This document shows, piece after piece, positions 33,660 through 42,861 of a stretch of 64,000 nt of DNA. The notes below the pieces were generated by a model. The model was not told the origin of the DNA, searched no databases, and was given only the letters and a program-made list of their open reading frames with translations. Numbering within the stretch: position 1 is the first letter of the stretch; each line of letters opens with the position of its first letter. This stretch comes from Planococcus donghaensis (GTDB taxonomy: Bacteria; Bacillota; Bacilli; Bacillales_A; Planococcaceae): assembly GCF_001687665.2 (NCBI RefSeq), contig NZ_CP016543.2:248001-312000 (forward strand). Direction: 5' to 3'. Both the position numbers and the translations under genes were made by a program.

Positions 33660-33977
33660 CTTTTTGTACGGATTGCGGTAGAAGGGGTCGGGAGCGACGT
33701 CGCCGAATTCTAGTTGAGAAGAGCATAGTAGAGCCAAATCGATGAATAAGAAAAGTAGCGCAGATTAACCTCTCAAAGAGAGCCAGTGGCAGGTGGAAAC
33801 TGGTGGGGTGTCTGAGTGAATGGACTTATGAGTGATTCTTTGAACAGTAGTAGAAGAGTCCGTTTCCCTACGTTATCGGGGGTAGAGTGAAAGCTGTAAG
33901 AGCTTTAACATGAGGTGGTACCACGGTCAATCCGTCCTCTGCAAGGAACAATTCTGTTTCTTGCAGGGGACTTTTTT
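33660..33977 (+). ncRNA. T-box leader, tryptophan type, upstream of trpE-trpG
   Basis: The T-box core AGGTGGTACCACGG is at 33914-33927 (acceptor-pairing TGGT 33916-33919). The competing terminator stem gtcctctgcaagg / cttgcaggggac with TTTTTT ends near 33977. Stem I features (AGAGAGCC, GGTGGAAACTGG) lie upstream. The specifier region reads GTGAATGGAC with TGG at 33821-33823, the tryptophan codon. Uncharged tRNA-Trp should favour read-through into trpEG. This leader accounts for most of the 522-base gap before trpE. Confidence 0.9.
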
Positions 33978-34040
33978 GTTTATAACAGGTAAGAAAAATG
34001 CACGAGTAACGGCGTTTTTCAGAAATGGAGATGAGTTGAG

Positions 34041-35390
34041 ATGAGTAAAGAAATGAAGACGAGAAAAATTGATGGGGATTCGTTAACACCTATTGCGGTG
34101 TTTAATCGATTAGCAGGAGAACGCAAATGCTTGCTTGAAAGTTCATTAAAGACGAGTGTAACAGGTCGTTATTCGTTTATCGGAGCAAATCCGACAGTGG
34201 GTTATATCGGCCACGGACAACAATTGCGAGAACTTAATTTTCGGACAGGTACTGAAACCTTACATGAAGGAAAACCATTAGAGCTCATCAAAAAGTTAAT
34301 GCCGCGCTATGATGCGGAAATAGAGGGGCTACCTTTTACAGGTGGAGCTCTAGGTTACATTGGGTACGATGCGATTCAAGTTTACGAACCTGTTAAAGCA
34401 CCAAAAGAAGATAGCCTTCAAATGCCGGATATTCATCTGCAGATTTACGAGACGATTGTAGTATTTGATCATGTGAAAAATGATGTGACCATTTTGTCAT
34501 TTGAGGATAAGCTAGATGAAATTGAGCAGCAATTAGCTGTTCCAGAAAAGTCAGTGACAACAGACCAACAATCGCTGCAATTCAATTCCAAAACAAGTGA
34601 TTCTTTTTTCCGCAAACAAGTAGAGCAAGCAAAAGACCACATTCGTAAAGGTGATGTGTTCCAATTGGTTTTGTCGCAGCGTTTGTCTGCAAGTTACAAA
34701 GGAGATGCTTTTACGCTGTATCGTAAATTACGCAAGCAAAATCCGTCGCCTTATCAATTTTTCATTGATTTTGATGGCTATGCAGTAGTTGGGGCTTCGC
34801 CAGAAAGTTTGTTGACGATACGTGACAGTCATATGATTACCAATCCGATTGCAGGCACGCGCAAACGTGGAAAAACGGAAAATGAAGACAATCGTTTGGC
34901 AGAAGAATTGGCTGGTGATGAAAAAGAACAGGCTGAGCATAAAATGCTTGTCGATCTCAGTCGTAATGATGTCGGACGCGTTGCTCAAATTGGGACGGTA
35001 GATGTACCAAAGTATATGGTCATTGAAAAGTATCAACATGTCATGCACCTAGTGTCGGAAGTAACAGGAGAACTAGACCCGAAAATGCATCCACTAGACG
35101 CATTGGTATCATGTTTACCTGCTGGAACAGTTTCAGGAGCACCTAAAGTTCGTGCTATGCAATTGATACAAGAGTTTGAAGAAGAACGAAGAGGTGTTTA
35201 CGGTGGGGCAATTGGTTATTTAGGGTTTAATGGCAACCTTGATGTAGCCCTCGCCATTCGGACTTTTGTTGTGAAAGATGGGATGGTTCACGTTCAAGCA
35301 GGAGCGGGTATTGTGTTTGACTCGGACCCTCAAGCAGAGTACGAAGAAACGCTTCATAAAGCGCGTTCACTTACGGAGGTGTTCGGATGA
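34041..35390 (+). CDS. trpE: Anthranilate synthase component I
   Basis: 449-residue chorismate-utilising enzyme, TrpE. The N-terminal feedback motif LLESS (about residue 32) is the tryptophan site. Catalytic-domain motifs are GDVFQLVLSQR, ASPESLLT, NPIAGTRKRG, AEHKMLVDLSRND, GTVSGAPKVRAM and GGAIGYL. With TrpG it makes anthranilate from chorismate and glutamine. The Trp T-box upstream supports TrpE rather than PabB. It overlaps trpG by four bases (ATGA). Confidence 0.92.
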   Translation: MSKEMKTRKIDGDSLTPIAVFNRLAGERKCLLESSLKTSVTGRYSFIGANPTVGYIGHGQQLRELNFRTGTETLHEGKPLELIKKLMPRYDAEIEGLPFTGGALGYIGYDAIQVYEPVKAPKEDSLQMPDIHLQIYETIVVFDHVKNDVTILSFEDKLDEIEQQLAVPEKSVTTDQQSLQFNSKTSDSFFRKQVEQAKDHIRKGDVFQLVLSQRLSASYKGDAFTLYRKLRKQNPSPYQFFIDFDGYAVVGASPESLLTIRDSHMITNPIAGTRKRGKTENEDNRLAEELAGDEKEQAEHKMLVDLSRNDVGRVAQIGTVDVPKYMVIEKYQHVMHLVSEVTGELDPKMHPLDALVSCLPAGTVSGAPKVRAMQLIQEFEEERRGVYGGAIGYLGFNGNLDVALAIRTFVVKDGMVHVQAGAGIVFDSDPQAEYEETLHKARSLTEVFG

Positions 35391-35980
35391 TTTTATTAAT
35401 CGATCACTATGACTCATTTACGTATAATATTTATCAAGCGGTCGCAGCAATGGGTGTCGAAGTTGAAGTAGTGCGTTATGGTGTCTTGACGCTTGAAGAG
35501 ATTAAAGAAAAAAATCCTCAAGCGATTATTCTTTCACCAGGACCAGGTCATCCGCGGGAATTGCCCGAATCGATTGAGCTAATTCAGAAATTACACAAGT
35601 CTGTTCCAATTTTGGGGATTTGCCTCGGCCAACAATTAATTGGCGCAGCATTCGGCGGGAACGTTGTCGAAGCACCGTTTATCCGTCACGGTAAAGTGTC
35701 GGATGTATCGCATAGTCATCAAGGGCTGTTTAAAAACATGCCTTTGCCGTTACCAGTCATGCGCTACCATTCGCTTGTGTTAGAACCAGAAACATTGGCG
35801 AGTTGTTTAGAAGTTCAGTCTAAAGCACTTGATGACGATACGATTATGGCGGTAAAGCATAAAGAATATCCGGTTTATGGGATTCAATTTCATCCGGAAT
35901 CTATCGGTACGCCAGATGGTGTCGAATTGATGAAAGAATTTATCGTACAAAGTCGTCAAGAAGCAACGCAACAACGATAA
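35387..35980 (+). CDS. trpG: Anthranilate synthase component II, glutamine amidotransferase
   Basis: 197-residue class I glutamine amidotransferase. The triad is visible: Cys in GICLGQQLIG, and His and Glu in IQFHPESIGTP; the N-terminus IDHYDSFTYNI is typical of TrpG/PabA. It supplies ammonia to TrpE and may also serve PabB. A terminator follows; trpD, C, F, B and A are not here. Confidence 0.92.
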   Translation: MILLIDHYDSFTYNIYQAVAAMGVEVEVVRYGVLTLEEIKEKNPQAIILSPGPGHPRELPESIELIQKLHKSVPILGICLGQQLIGAAFGGNVVEAPFIRHGKVSDVSHSHQGLFKNMPLPLPVMRYHSLVLEPETLASCLEVQSKALDDDTIMAVKHKEYPVYGIQFHPESIGTPDGVELMKEFIVQSRQEATQQR

Positions 35981-36019
35981 AAAATAACCGTAAGCCAAAA
36001 GAGGCTTACGGTTATTTTT
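35981..36019. terminator. Bidirectional terminator
   Basis: Perfect stem aaaataaccgtaagcc / ggcttacggttatttt, between trpG and the convergent gene. Confidence 0.9.
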
Positions 36020-36872
36020 ATGAACGAATTAATGGCATGGTGCAGCAACGGAATGCACCGCCAGATTTAATGATTTCAGAATAATCGACTTCGATGACGT
36101 GAAAACCACGAGCAGTCAAATGCTTATTCACTTGCACATTTTGTGGTTGGCTAAACACTTTACGATCGCCAATTGACAGTACGTTAGTACCTAATGCAAA
36201 CTGTTCTTTTTCATTAACGCGTATTAACGTGTATCGTTCAGCGAGCATACGAATGGTAGCCTTATCAAGCGCTTCTGGGAAAATTAGTGCTTCAGTTGGA
36301 GATAAAATATTAAAGACACAATCCAAGTGCAAGTACTTCTCATTAAAAGCAATCGGAACAATTTCGAAATCGCGCAGCTCAGCTTGCAGTTTTTGAATGG
36401 CTTTTTTAGAAGTTCGACTACTAACTCCAACAAAGGCCGTATCCCGGTCAATGATGACGTCGCCCCCTTCAATTCGGTGGCCCGCTAATCGCTTGAAATT
36501 AATATGATAATTTTCCATCCACTTTTCGAGCTCTTGTTCTTCACCTTGGCGAATACCAGAAGCCATTTCACTAATGAATACCGTGTCGCCAATGGTAAAG
36601 CCAATGTCACGTGTGAAAACTTGTTCCGGATACTTCTCTGATGGCTCGATCAGATCTGTATGAACGCCGTTTTCGATTAATGCTTGAACAAATGTATTGT
36701 GTTGATCCAATGCTTTGTCTACATCAATATTTTCATCTTTGTATCTTTTTTGAACGTCATTGATGACGTCTTTTATTTCCATAAAGCGAGGGGGACATAA
36801 CAAAACCCGTCGAAGCGGATCGTATTCACTTTGGCTGTGAGCAGATAAACTTTCTTTTGTCGTTGTAGCCAT
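36018..36872 (-). CDS. Dimethylarginine dimethylaminohydrolase-family enzyme (amidinotransferase fold)
   Basis: 284-residue guanidine-modifying enzyme. Motifs: VLLCPPRFMEI near the N-terminus, TRDIGFTIGD, the acid and base regions IEGGDVIID and HLDCVFNIL, and the C-terminal GGAFRCCTMPL with the catalytic Cys. Related B. subtilis YkgA is annotated as a DDAH-like hydrolase; arginine or a methylated arginine is the probable substrate class. The ATG at 36872 has GGAGG seven bases upstream. Confidence 0.83.
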   Translation of the reverse strand: MATTTKESLSAHSQSEYDPLRRVLLCPPRFMEIKDVINDVQKRYKDENIDVDKALDQHNTFVQALIENGVHTDLIEPSEKYPEQVFTRDIGFTIGDTVFISEMASGIRQGEEQELEKWMENYHINFKRLAGHRIEGGDVIIDRDTAFVGVSSRTSKKAIQKLQAELRDFEIVPIAFNEKYLHLDCVFNILSPTEALIFPEALDKATIRMLAERYTLIRVNEKEQFALGTNVLSIGDRKVFSQPQNVQVNKHLTARGFHVIEVDYSEIIKSGGAFRCCTMPLIRS

Positions 36873-37012
36873 ATTATTTCCTCCAAAAAACATAGTTGGT
36901 ACTTTACTATTCCTTTTGAAAAGAGAATTAAAACATGATTGTTAATAGAAGATGCACAAAAACTGGAGAAAATGAGAGAATAAAGTGAGTTTAAAAAAGG
37001 AGGAATACCTTC

Positions 37013-37456
37013 ATGGAAATTATTCAACAAAATGCGCCAGATGACCGTGAGTTTATACGGAAAAAAGTGATTGAACACAACATGGCTAATTTATCTGCAG
37101 AAGCCAAATCTCCAATTGAGCAAATGAATTTTATTGTGCGCAACGAGGAAGGGGAGATTGTAGGGGGGATTACGACTACAAGCTTCTGGAAAAGCTTACA
37201 TATCGATTTTTTGTGGGTAGCTCCTTCAATGAGAGGTCAGCGCGTGGCAGAAAAGCTAATGGCTCAAGTGGAGGCTTATGCACACAGCAAAAAATACAGA
37301 GTAATGATTGTTGATACATTCAGTTTTCAAGCACCTGAATTTTATAAGAAGCAAGGTTTCATGGAATTTGGGCGAGTGAACGATCACCCAGAAGGACATA
37401 GCCATCATTATTTTGAAAAGTGGCTTGTTGATCCTACTGAGATTAAAAAGCACTAA
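37013..37456 (+). CDS. GNAT-family N-acetyltransferase
   Basis: 147-residue acetyltransferase. The acetyl-CoA loop is VAPSMRGQRVAEKLM and the C-terminal strand YKKQGFMEFGRVND is typical of the fold. Substrate unknown. AGGAGG lies about nine bases before the start; a terminator follows directly. Confidence 0.87.
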   Translation: MEIIQQNAPDDREFIRKKVIEHNMANLSAEAKSPIEQMNFIVRNEEGEIVGGITTTSFWKSLHIDFLWVAPSMRGQRVAEKLMAQVEAYAHSKKYRVMIVDTFSFQAPEFYKKQGFMEFGRVNDHPEGHSHHYFEKWLVDPTEIKKH

Positions 37457-37486
37457 AAAAAGGAAGCCCGCGGGCTTCCTTTTTTG
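37455..37486. terminator. Bidirectional terminator
   Basis: Palindrome aaaaaaaggaagcccg / cgggcttccttttttt. Confidence 0.9.
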
Positions 37487-37487
37487 A

Positions 37488-37871
37488 CTATTCTTGGTCT
37501 TTGTAAAACACTTTGTCTACGTTGTATCTAGCTTTATGAGCGTTGATTAAATACGTTTCGTAGATTTCGCGTTCCATTGGATCTTCAACGAAAGAAACCG
37601 TAATGCGGTAAACTTCTTCACGGTGATTTTTCAATGGTGATACTGAATCTTCAAAATGCTTTTTCACACGTTGACGTAGTTTGCGGGCTTTTCCGACAAA
37701 CAATAGCTCGCCGCTATGGTTGAAGAATTGAATAATGCCGCCTTTATCGCGTGGAATATCGTGCAAATCGATAAAGCCGAATAATGGTTTGATGACAGCT
37801 TCGTCACCTGTAATTTCTTGTTTGCGCTGTGTAATCGTCACATCAGCTTTTGGTGGTTGAATATTAATCAT
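37488..37871 (-). CDS. GIY-YIG-like nuclease domain protein (UvrC N-terminal type)
   Basis: 127-residue protein consisting of a ~40-residue lead and a GIY-YIG fold like the UvrC N-terminus: GIIQFFNHSGELLFVGKARKLRQRVKKHF (first Tyr replaced by Ile-Gln, second by Phe-Val) and a C-terminal Glu in MEREIYETYLINAHKARYN. Loss of the canonical tyrosines makes nuclease activity uncertain. The ATG at 37871 is preferred to a GTG at 37880 on ribosome-site spacing. Confidence 0.75.
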   Translation of the reverse strand: MINIQPPKADVTITQRKQEITGDEAVIKPLFGFIDLHDIPRDKGGIIQFFNHSGELLFVGKARKLRQRVKKHFEDSVSPLKNHREEVYRITVSFVEDPMEREIYETYLINAHKARYNVDKVFYKDQE

Positions 37872-37913
37872 GCTTATCACGTCCTCTAGTTATCGTATTG
37901 CCTATTTTAACAC

Positions 37914-37946
37914 AAAAAAGAGCGAAAATCCATTCGCTCTTTTTTA
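37914..37946 (-). terminator. Terminator of the NAD(P)-binding protein gene
   Basis: Stem aaaaaagagcgaa / ttcgctctttttt, loop AATCCA, downstream of the stop at 37966 on the minus strand. Confidence 0.85.
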
Positions 37947-37965
37947 CTGTAGATTCTAGTCGTTC

Positions 37966-38613
37966 CTACAAGGAATTTAGTTGATCGCTGGCTGGTTGAT
38001 CACCTTGCAGCACTTCAAATACTTTATGGTACGTGTTGTTGCGATCGAGCACATCCACTAGAACATGGGCCACGTCTGCTCGTGGAATAGATCTGCCTTC
38101 TAAAGAACTAAAGCCGTCAAGCGACACTTCAATCTTGCCAGACTTTTCTTCATCTGAAAGTGCGCCTGGGCGAACAATGGTATAGTCTAAATCGGTTGTT
38201 TTCAATAAATCATCTGCTGTGCGTTTAGCGACAAGGTATGGCTTCATCGCTTCGCCGCCGGCATCTGGGTTGTCTGATCCAACCGAACCTAGTTGTACAA
38301 AGCGTTTTACCCCTTTTTGTTGTGCATATTGTGCAGCTTTTACTGAACCCCATAAATCAATAGTAAGTGTTTTATCAGCGCCTGTTTTTGGACCAGATCC
38401 TGCTGCAAAAATCACAGCATCTACGCCTTCAAAAGCATCACTGAAATCTTGCTCTAAATCGCCTAAAACCACATTAGTAGCACCAAGCTCTTTTAGTTTA
38501 TCTATTTGTTCTTCTTTACGAACCATCGCAGTTGCTTTGTGATTCGTTTCAGCTAATTCTTTGACAATGTTGCGGCCGACTTGACCGTTTGCTCCAATAA
38601 CTAATACGTTCAT
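37966..38613 (-). CDS. Atypical short-chain dehydrogenase, NAD(P)-binding (YhfK-like)
   Basis: 215-residue Rossmann protein: GANGQVGRNIVKELAE (dinucleotide loop), DAVIFAAGSGPKTG, VQLGSVGSDNPD and YTIVRPGAL, the pattern of the NmrA/YhfK group. Possible quinone or flavin-type oxidoreductase; no specific reaction can be given. GGAGTGG precedes the start. Confidence 0.85.
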   Translation of the reverse strand: MNVLVIGANGQVGRNIVKELAETNHKATAMVRKEEQIDKLKELGATNVVLGDLEQDFSDAFEGVDAVIFAAGSGPKTGADKTLTIDLWGSVKAAQYAQQKGVKRFVQLGSVGSDNPDAGGEAMKPYLVAKRTADDLLKTTDLDYTIVRPGALSDEEKSGKIEVSLDGFSSLEGRSIPRADVAHVLVDVLDRNNTYHKVFEVLQGDQPASDQLNSL

Positions 38614-38744
38614 TCGATTCCACTCCTTTAATTGTCTTCACTTTCTTTATGTTCCCGGTTATGAGGAGAGTAAACGTTTTATTTTGCCGTGTAACTGTCC
38701 AAACGGGGTGAGACAAGCTAGAATAGAAGAACGGAGGTGTTACA

Positions 38745-39026
38745 ATGCAAATTACAGATTACGTATTTCACAAAATCAATGACCCGACGGGTATCATGGT
38801 GGGCGATCGCTATGAATTCTTGTTAAACGTTGAAGTGGACGAAGAAGATGAATTATATACGGAAGGCGGCTTAGAACTGCGTGTCATTATCGCGGCAGAA
38901 GAAGCTGGAGCCCGTATCGCACATTATAACTTTATCGATAAACAAACAAGAGGCGCGCTTGAATTTGGACTTGAAGACGAGGAAGAAGAAGAAATTCTTG
39001 CTTACTGTTCAGAAAAATTAGCGTAA
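38745..39026 (+). CDS. Small acidic conserved protein (DUF6509-like)
   Basis: 93 residues, strongly acidic (VEVDEEDELYTEGGLELRVII, LEDEEEEEIL). It resembles the Bacilli DUF6509 family by its KINDPTGIMVGDRYEFLLNVEV start; this is from memory. Function unknown. ACGGAGGTG lies before the start and a terminator follows. Confidence 0.7.
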   Translation: MQITDYVFHKINDPTGIMVGDRYEFLLNVEVDEEDELYTEGGLELRVIIAAEEAGARIAHYNFIDKQTRGALEFGLEDEEEEEILAYCSEKLA

Positions 39027-39029
39027 CCC

Positions 39030-39064
39030 AAAAACATCCTGCTTAACGCGAGCAGGATGTTTTG
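39030..39064. terminator. Bidirectional terminator
   Basis: Stem aaaacatcctgct / agcaggatgtttt between two convergent genes. Confidence 0.88.
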
Positions 39065-39066
39065 TT

Positions 39067-39798
39067 TTATATGTTGACTTCGATTTTGGCTGATTTTTTC
39101 AACTCTTCAATTTTGGCGAATACCGCATCTTGTGTTTTTTGTCCTACTAGCGACTGACGGATTGTTGGCTCCATTTTTTCTAGAGGTGGGGCTTCTGCTT
39201 CAGAAGATGCTACAAAGTCTTCATATGCTTTTTTGACTTCTTCGTCAGTTACTTTATCCACTTCGACTTCTTCTGCAACATATTGTTCATATACCAATTG
39301 TTCGCGTAGTTGCAATTCCATTTCTTCTAGTGTAAATCCGGTTTCGTTTAATGCGGCGTTCATTGCTTCTTCTGTTTCAAACTGTTCTTTCAATTCTGTT
39401 AGGCGTTCTTTAACTGTTGCATCATCAGCTTGATAGCCTTTTTCCTCTGCATCTTGCAAAATCACGTGATTGCCAACTAATACAGACAAAGCTTGTTCTT
39501 TTAGAAGTTCTGCACTTTCCGCGTCGGAAACCGATTGTCCTTGAGCAGCTAGTGTAGCTTCAAGCTGACGTGCCACACTATTATAAACTTTTCCTAAAAT
39601 CTCTTCTCCATTTACGATAACCACAACCTCTTCTTTTTCGGGCAACTCAAGTGTATAGGCTGCAGGAGTTGTAGCGCCTGATTGCTTGGTTGTTTCAGGC
39701 TCGGATTTTTCTTTTGATGCTTTTTCATCATCAGTGCATGCACTTAGTGTTAGTAATAATAAGAACGGGACCAATGCGAATGTCATTTTCTTCATCAT
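39067..39798 (-). CDS. SurA-N-domain lipoprotein chaperone
   Basis: 243-residue lipoprotein: signal peptide with lipobox LLTLSAC at about residue 21, charged linker, then a SurA/PrsA-type N-terminal chaperone domain (VIVNGEEILGKVYNSVARQLEATL, LLKEQALSVLVGNHVILQDAEEKGY, EEMELQLREQLVYEQYV). The parvulin PPIase domain of PrsA is missing. It may assist folding of exported proteins at the outer face of the membrane. GAGGAG precedes the start. Confidence 0.82.
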   Translation of the reverse strand: MMKKMTFALVPFLLLLTLSACTDDEKASKEKSEPETTKQSGATTPAAYTLELPEKEEVVVIVNGEEILGKVYNSVARQLEATLAAQGQSVSDAESAELLKEQALSVLVGNHVILQDAEEKGYQADDATVKERLTELKEQFETEEAMNAALNETGFTLEEMELQLREQLVYEQYVAEEVEVDKVTDEEVKKAYEDFVASSEAEAPPLEKMEPTIRQSLVGQKTQDAVFAKIEELKKSAKIEVNI

Positions 39799-40031
39799 GT
39801 TAAAACTCCTCTATCGATCTATCTGTTTAACAGTTAATCACATTCCTTTCTCCGATACAAATAGTTGGAGATGCTTGTGCAAATAATGTTGCAATTCTGT
39901 ATAATGAGATGAAACGTAATTCTCTATTGAATAACTCAAAAGCCAATTGAATTTAAAATGTTTTATGGCAATGGTATGATTGAAAAATACATAGATAACA
40001 CTACATCACTTATACTTTTGGAGGAATCCCT

Positions 40032-41141
40032 ATGACAAGCTCAAGTAAAATCACAGCACGTAAAACATTAGACAAAATTCAGCCGTACTCACCAGGAAAG
40101 CCGATTTGGGAAGTGCAAAAAGAGTTAGGGTTAGACCGTGTCGTCAAGTTAGCGTCTAACGAAAATCCGTTAGGTCCATCACCTAAAGCAGTAGCAGCTA
40201 TCCAAAACGGATTAGCAGGATTAAACCGTTACCCGGATGCAGATGCGAGTGCATTAAAAAAAGCGATTGGTGAAAAATATCAGGTAACACCAAAACAAGT
40301 GATTACAACCAACGGAGCAGATGAATTGATCACATTAATCTCTGAGGCTTTTCTTGAAGCAGGGGACGAAGTAATTGTTCCATCTCCTTCATTTAGTGAA
40401 TACGACTTCGGAGCACATATTATGGGCGCTACCGTGGTACCTGTTCAATTTAAAGAAGGTTTCGAGTATGATGTAGACGCATTGATTTCAGCCGTTACGG
40501 AAAAAACGAAGATTATTTACATTTGTACGCCAAACAACCCAACAGGGACATATATTCCGAAATCGGATTTGGATAAGTTAGTCAATGCACTTGATGATGT
40601 ATTAGTAGTGATTGATGCAGCTTACGATCATTTTGCAGATGCATCAGATTACACAAATGGTGTGGAATATGTGAATGCAGGGTACCCAGTTGTCACGTTG
40701 GAGACGTTCTCAAAAATTTACGGCATTGCTGGTGTACGCGTTGGTTTCGGAATTGCGCCTGAAGCGATTATTCAATCCATTTTAAAAGTAAAAGAGCCAT
40801 TTAACGTCAATACATTAGCGCAACTTGCAGCGACCGCAGCCGTTGGAGATGCTGAACACGTTAAAACTTCACAAGAAACCAATAAAGCAGGCCGCCAGCA
40901 ATTATACACAGCTTTTGACGAGCTTGGATTAACGTATATTGAAAGCATGGCTAACTTCGTGTTAGTACAAATTGGAGAAGATGGAGAAAACTTATACAAA
41001 CAACTAATGGCTAAAGGTGTCATTGTTCGCCACGGGAAAATTTGGGGATTGCCTGATTACGTCCGAGTTTCCGTTGGGACAGAAGAAGAAAACCAATTCT
41101 TCATTGATGCGTTAACAAGTTTAGTAGTAAAACAAGCGTAG
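40032..41141 (+). CDS. hisC: Histidinol-phosphate aminotransferase
   Basis: 369-residue PLP enzyme of the HisC family. Motifs: KLASNENPLGPSPKA, the NPTG motif CTPNNPTGTYIP, VVIDAAYDHF, the PLP lysine in TFSKIYGIAGVRVGF, and the C-terminal RVSVGTEEENQFF. In Bacilli HisC also serves tyrosine and phenylalanine synthesis. It stands alone here, away from any his or aro operon, with its own terminator. TTGGAGGAA lies before the start. Confidence 0.93.
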   Translation: MTSSSKITARKTLDKIQPYSPGKPIWEVQKELGLDRVVKLASNENPLGPSPKAVAAIQNGLAGLNRYPDADASALKKAIGEKYQVTPKQVITTNGADELITLISEAFLEAGDEVIVPSPSFSEYDFGAHIMGATVVPVQFKEGFEYDVDALISAVTEKTKIIYICTPNNPTGTYIPKSDLDKLVNALDDVLVVIDAAYDHFADASDYTNGVEYVNAGYPVVTLETFSKIYGIAGVRVGFGIAPEAIIQSILKVKEPFNVNTLAQLAATAAVGDAEHVKTSQETNKAGRQQLYTAFDELGLTYIESMANFVLVQIGEDGENLYKQLMAKGVIVRHGKIWGLPDYVRVSVGTEEENQFFIDALTSLVVKQA

Positions 41142-41142
41142 A

Positions 41143-41173
41143 GAAAAAGCTTCCGGTTCCGGAAGCTTTTTTA
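41143..41173 (+). terminator. Terminator of hisC
   Basis: Palindrome aaaaagcttccgg / ccggaagcttttt. Confidence 0.92.
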
Positions 41174-41182
41174 TGTGTACTA

Positions 41183-41938
41183 TTACCTTGCGTTAAACTT
41201 TTTAAGTCCTAAGTTTTTATGAGTGGGCTTGACGAATTTACGGAATAACATATATTGAATAGAAAATAACGCGAAAGTGGTTAAGCAAAGGTTAATGTAA
41301 TACCACAGACCTTCTCCAAAAAAATCTAGAGGGGAAGTGGTTGTGGGACGTTGCATTAAAAAGAGGAAATTGGAATCTGTCCATGGATTGAGAAAAAATC
41401 CTACTATAGCGGCGTATAAAAGAAGTAAACCATAAACAGAAAAAAGAGACCGCATCGTAATAACTTGAGGACGACTTAAGGCTAAAAACAAGCAGGCCCA
41501 TGTTATAGCAGTATGGTGAATAAAGAATTTCCAAAACCGAAAATGATGGTAGTCATAAGGTAATTCTGGAGTCACTAGTGCTAAAAAAGCGGGCAGTACT
41601 CCTAAAAAGAAGGCCAGTTGAATCCAGAAAGGACGCATAGTGAGTAGGCCAATTATGGAAACAACAGAAGCGACTCCGCATAGATGAAAAGGCATTTGGT
41701 TATGAAAGCGCCAAACGTCATTAGCGATAGCCCAGTAATGATAAGAAATTTCCGACGCTAAGAGGAAAACTAGCAATAACCAGCGTAACCAATAGACCCC
41801 TTGTTGGGTTTCTTTTAACTTATTTTTAAACGAGAAAAGAAGAAGACTCCCAATAAGAGCGATAGTGAGTACGATCAAGTGGCTCGTAGAAAAAAGAGTG
41901 AAATAATGAGTAGACGTCGCACCAAACCAGCTTTCCAT
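41183..41938 (-). CDS. TIGR02206/YwaF-family integral membrane protein
   Basis: 251 residues with seven hydrophobic helices. The pattern HLIVLTIALIGSLLLF, WRFHNQMPFHLCGVASVVSI and HHTAITWACLFLALSRPQ fits the YwaF family of unknown function. GGAGGTG precedes the start. Confidence 0.82.
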   Translation of the reverse strand: MESWFGATSTHYFTLFSTSHLIVLTIALIGSLLLFSFKNKLKETQQGVYWLRWLLLVFLLASEISYHYWAIANDVWRFHNQMPFHLCGVASVVSIIGLLTMRPFWIQLAFFLGVLPAFLALVTPELPYDYHHFRFWKFFIHHTAITWACLFLALSRPQVITMRSLFSVYGLLLLYAAIVGFFLNPWTDSNFLFLMQRPTTTSPLDFFGEGLWYYINLCLTTFALFSIQYMLFRKFVKPTHKNLGLKKFNAR

Positions 41939-42104
41939 GACGCATCACCTCCATCCAAAAAAATATTGTGAGAATAGTTTAACATTAATGGGCTGTTTAA
42001 GTGAATTGAAGCTGGTCGTTTCATCTAAGCATAAACAGATGTTTTGCATGAAAGGCTCTTTGTAAGATAAACTGCTTTAAAAGCTCCTTAGGAGGAATGC
42101 CGAC

Positions 42105-42404
42105 ATGGATCAACTAAAGTTATTGTCGTCTATCACTTATATCGACACGGAACGTTCCATTGAGGCTGGCGAAATGAAAATCGTTGAAACCGAGCGCAAT
42201 ATTGACTTATATAGAGATGCATTGATAACCCCAGGCACACAATTTCATGTTGCGAATGTATGGGATATCTCTTATAAGTCGTTTTCTTCAGAAGCTAGAT
42301 TGTTATACCTTCATACACACCGTGGCGTACTGACATATATGATTTACACAGACCCGGATAAATTCGTAAAAACGTTTAAAAAATTGAAAAACGAGAATTA
42401 TTAA
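42105..42404 (+). CDS. Hypothetical soluble protein, 99 residues
   Basis: I do not recognise a family. TTAGGAGG precedes the ATG and a terminator follows, so it is a real monocistronic gene. The protein alternates strands and short helices (LLSSITYIDTERSIEAGE, FHVANVWDISYKSF, LLYLHTHRGVLTYMIY, DPDKFVKTFKKLK), reminiscent of a PH-like fold. Confidence 0.6.
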   Translation: MDQLKLLSSITYIDTERSIEAGEMKIVETERNIDLYRDALITPGTQFHVANVWDISYKSFSSEARLLYLHTHRGVLTYMIYTDPDKFVKTFKKLKNENY

Positions 42405-42434
42405 AGAAGATAGGTTTTTTCCTGTCTTCTTTTT
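42405..42434 (+). terminator. Terminator
   Basis: Stem gaagatagg / cctgtcttc with one G-T pair, T-run follows. Confidence 0.75.
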
Positions 42435-42492
42435 CGACTTTATAGAGTTACGTAGAAACGTATATGCATGTGATAGGAGAGGAGAAAAGAAC

Positions 42493-42861
42493 ATGGAGAA
42501 CACTATCAACATTGCAAAACAATGGATTGAAAAAGTGAACGACAAAAACATTAACGCCGTACTAGAAGTTTCAGATCCTCATATTGAATTGGTCGGGCCA
42601 AGAGGTGTAGCAGAAGGCCACGATATTTTGCGGAAATGGATTGAACAGTCAGGCATTCATATGGAGACACAAGACTACTACGCGAAAGGTGACGAAGTAA
42701 TTTGTGTTCAAAAAGCTACGTGGGAACACCAAAGTGGGCATGTCACAATCTATACGTATATGCAAATGAGAAATGGAAAAGTCCATCGCTTAGGAAGATA
42801 CGACACATTGGATGATGCTTTCGGAGAATGTCATTTAAGTGAAGAAGACTTAGTTGAATAG
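42493..42861 (+). CDS. SnoaL-like NTF2-fold protein
   Basis: 122-residue cone-shaped NTF2-fold protein (AKQWIEKVNDKNINAVLEVSDPHIELVGPRG, TIYTYMQMRNGKVHRLGRYDTLDDAF). Such proteins can be small isomerases or ligand binders; no reaction can be assigned. GGAGAGGAG precedes the start. Confidence 0.8.
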   Translation: MENTINIAKQWIEKVNDKNINAVLEVSDPHIELVGPRGVAEGHDILRKWIEQSGIHMETQDYYAKGDEVICVQKATWEHQSGHVTIYTYMQMRNGKVHRLGRYDTLDDAFGECHLSEEDLVE

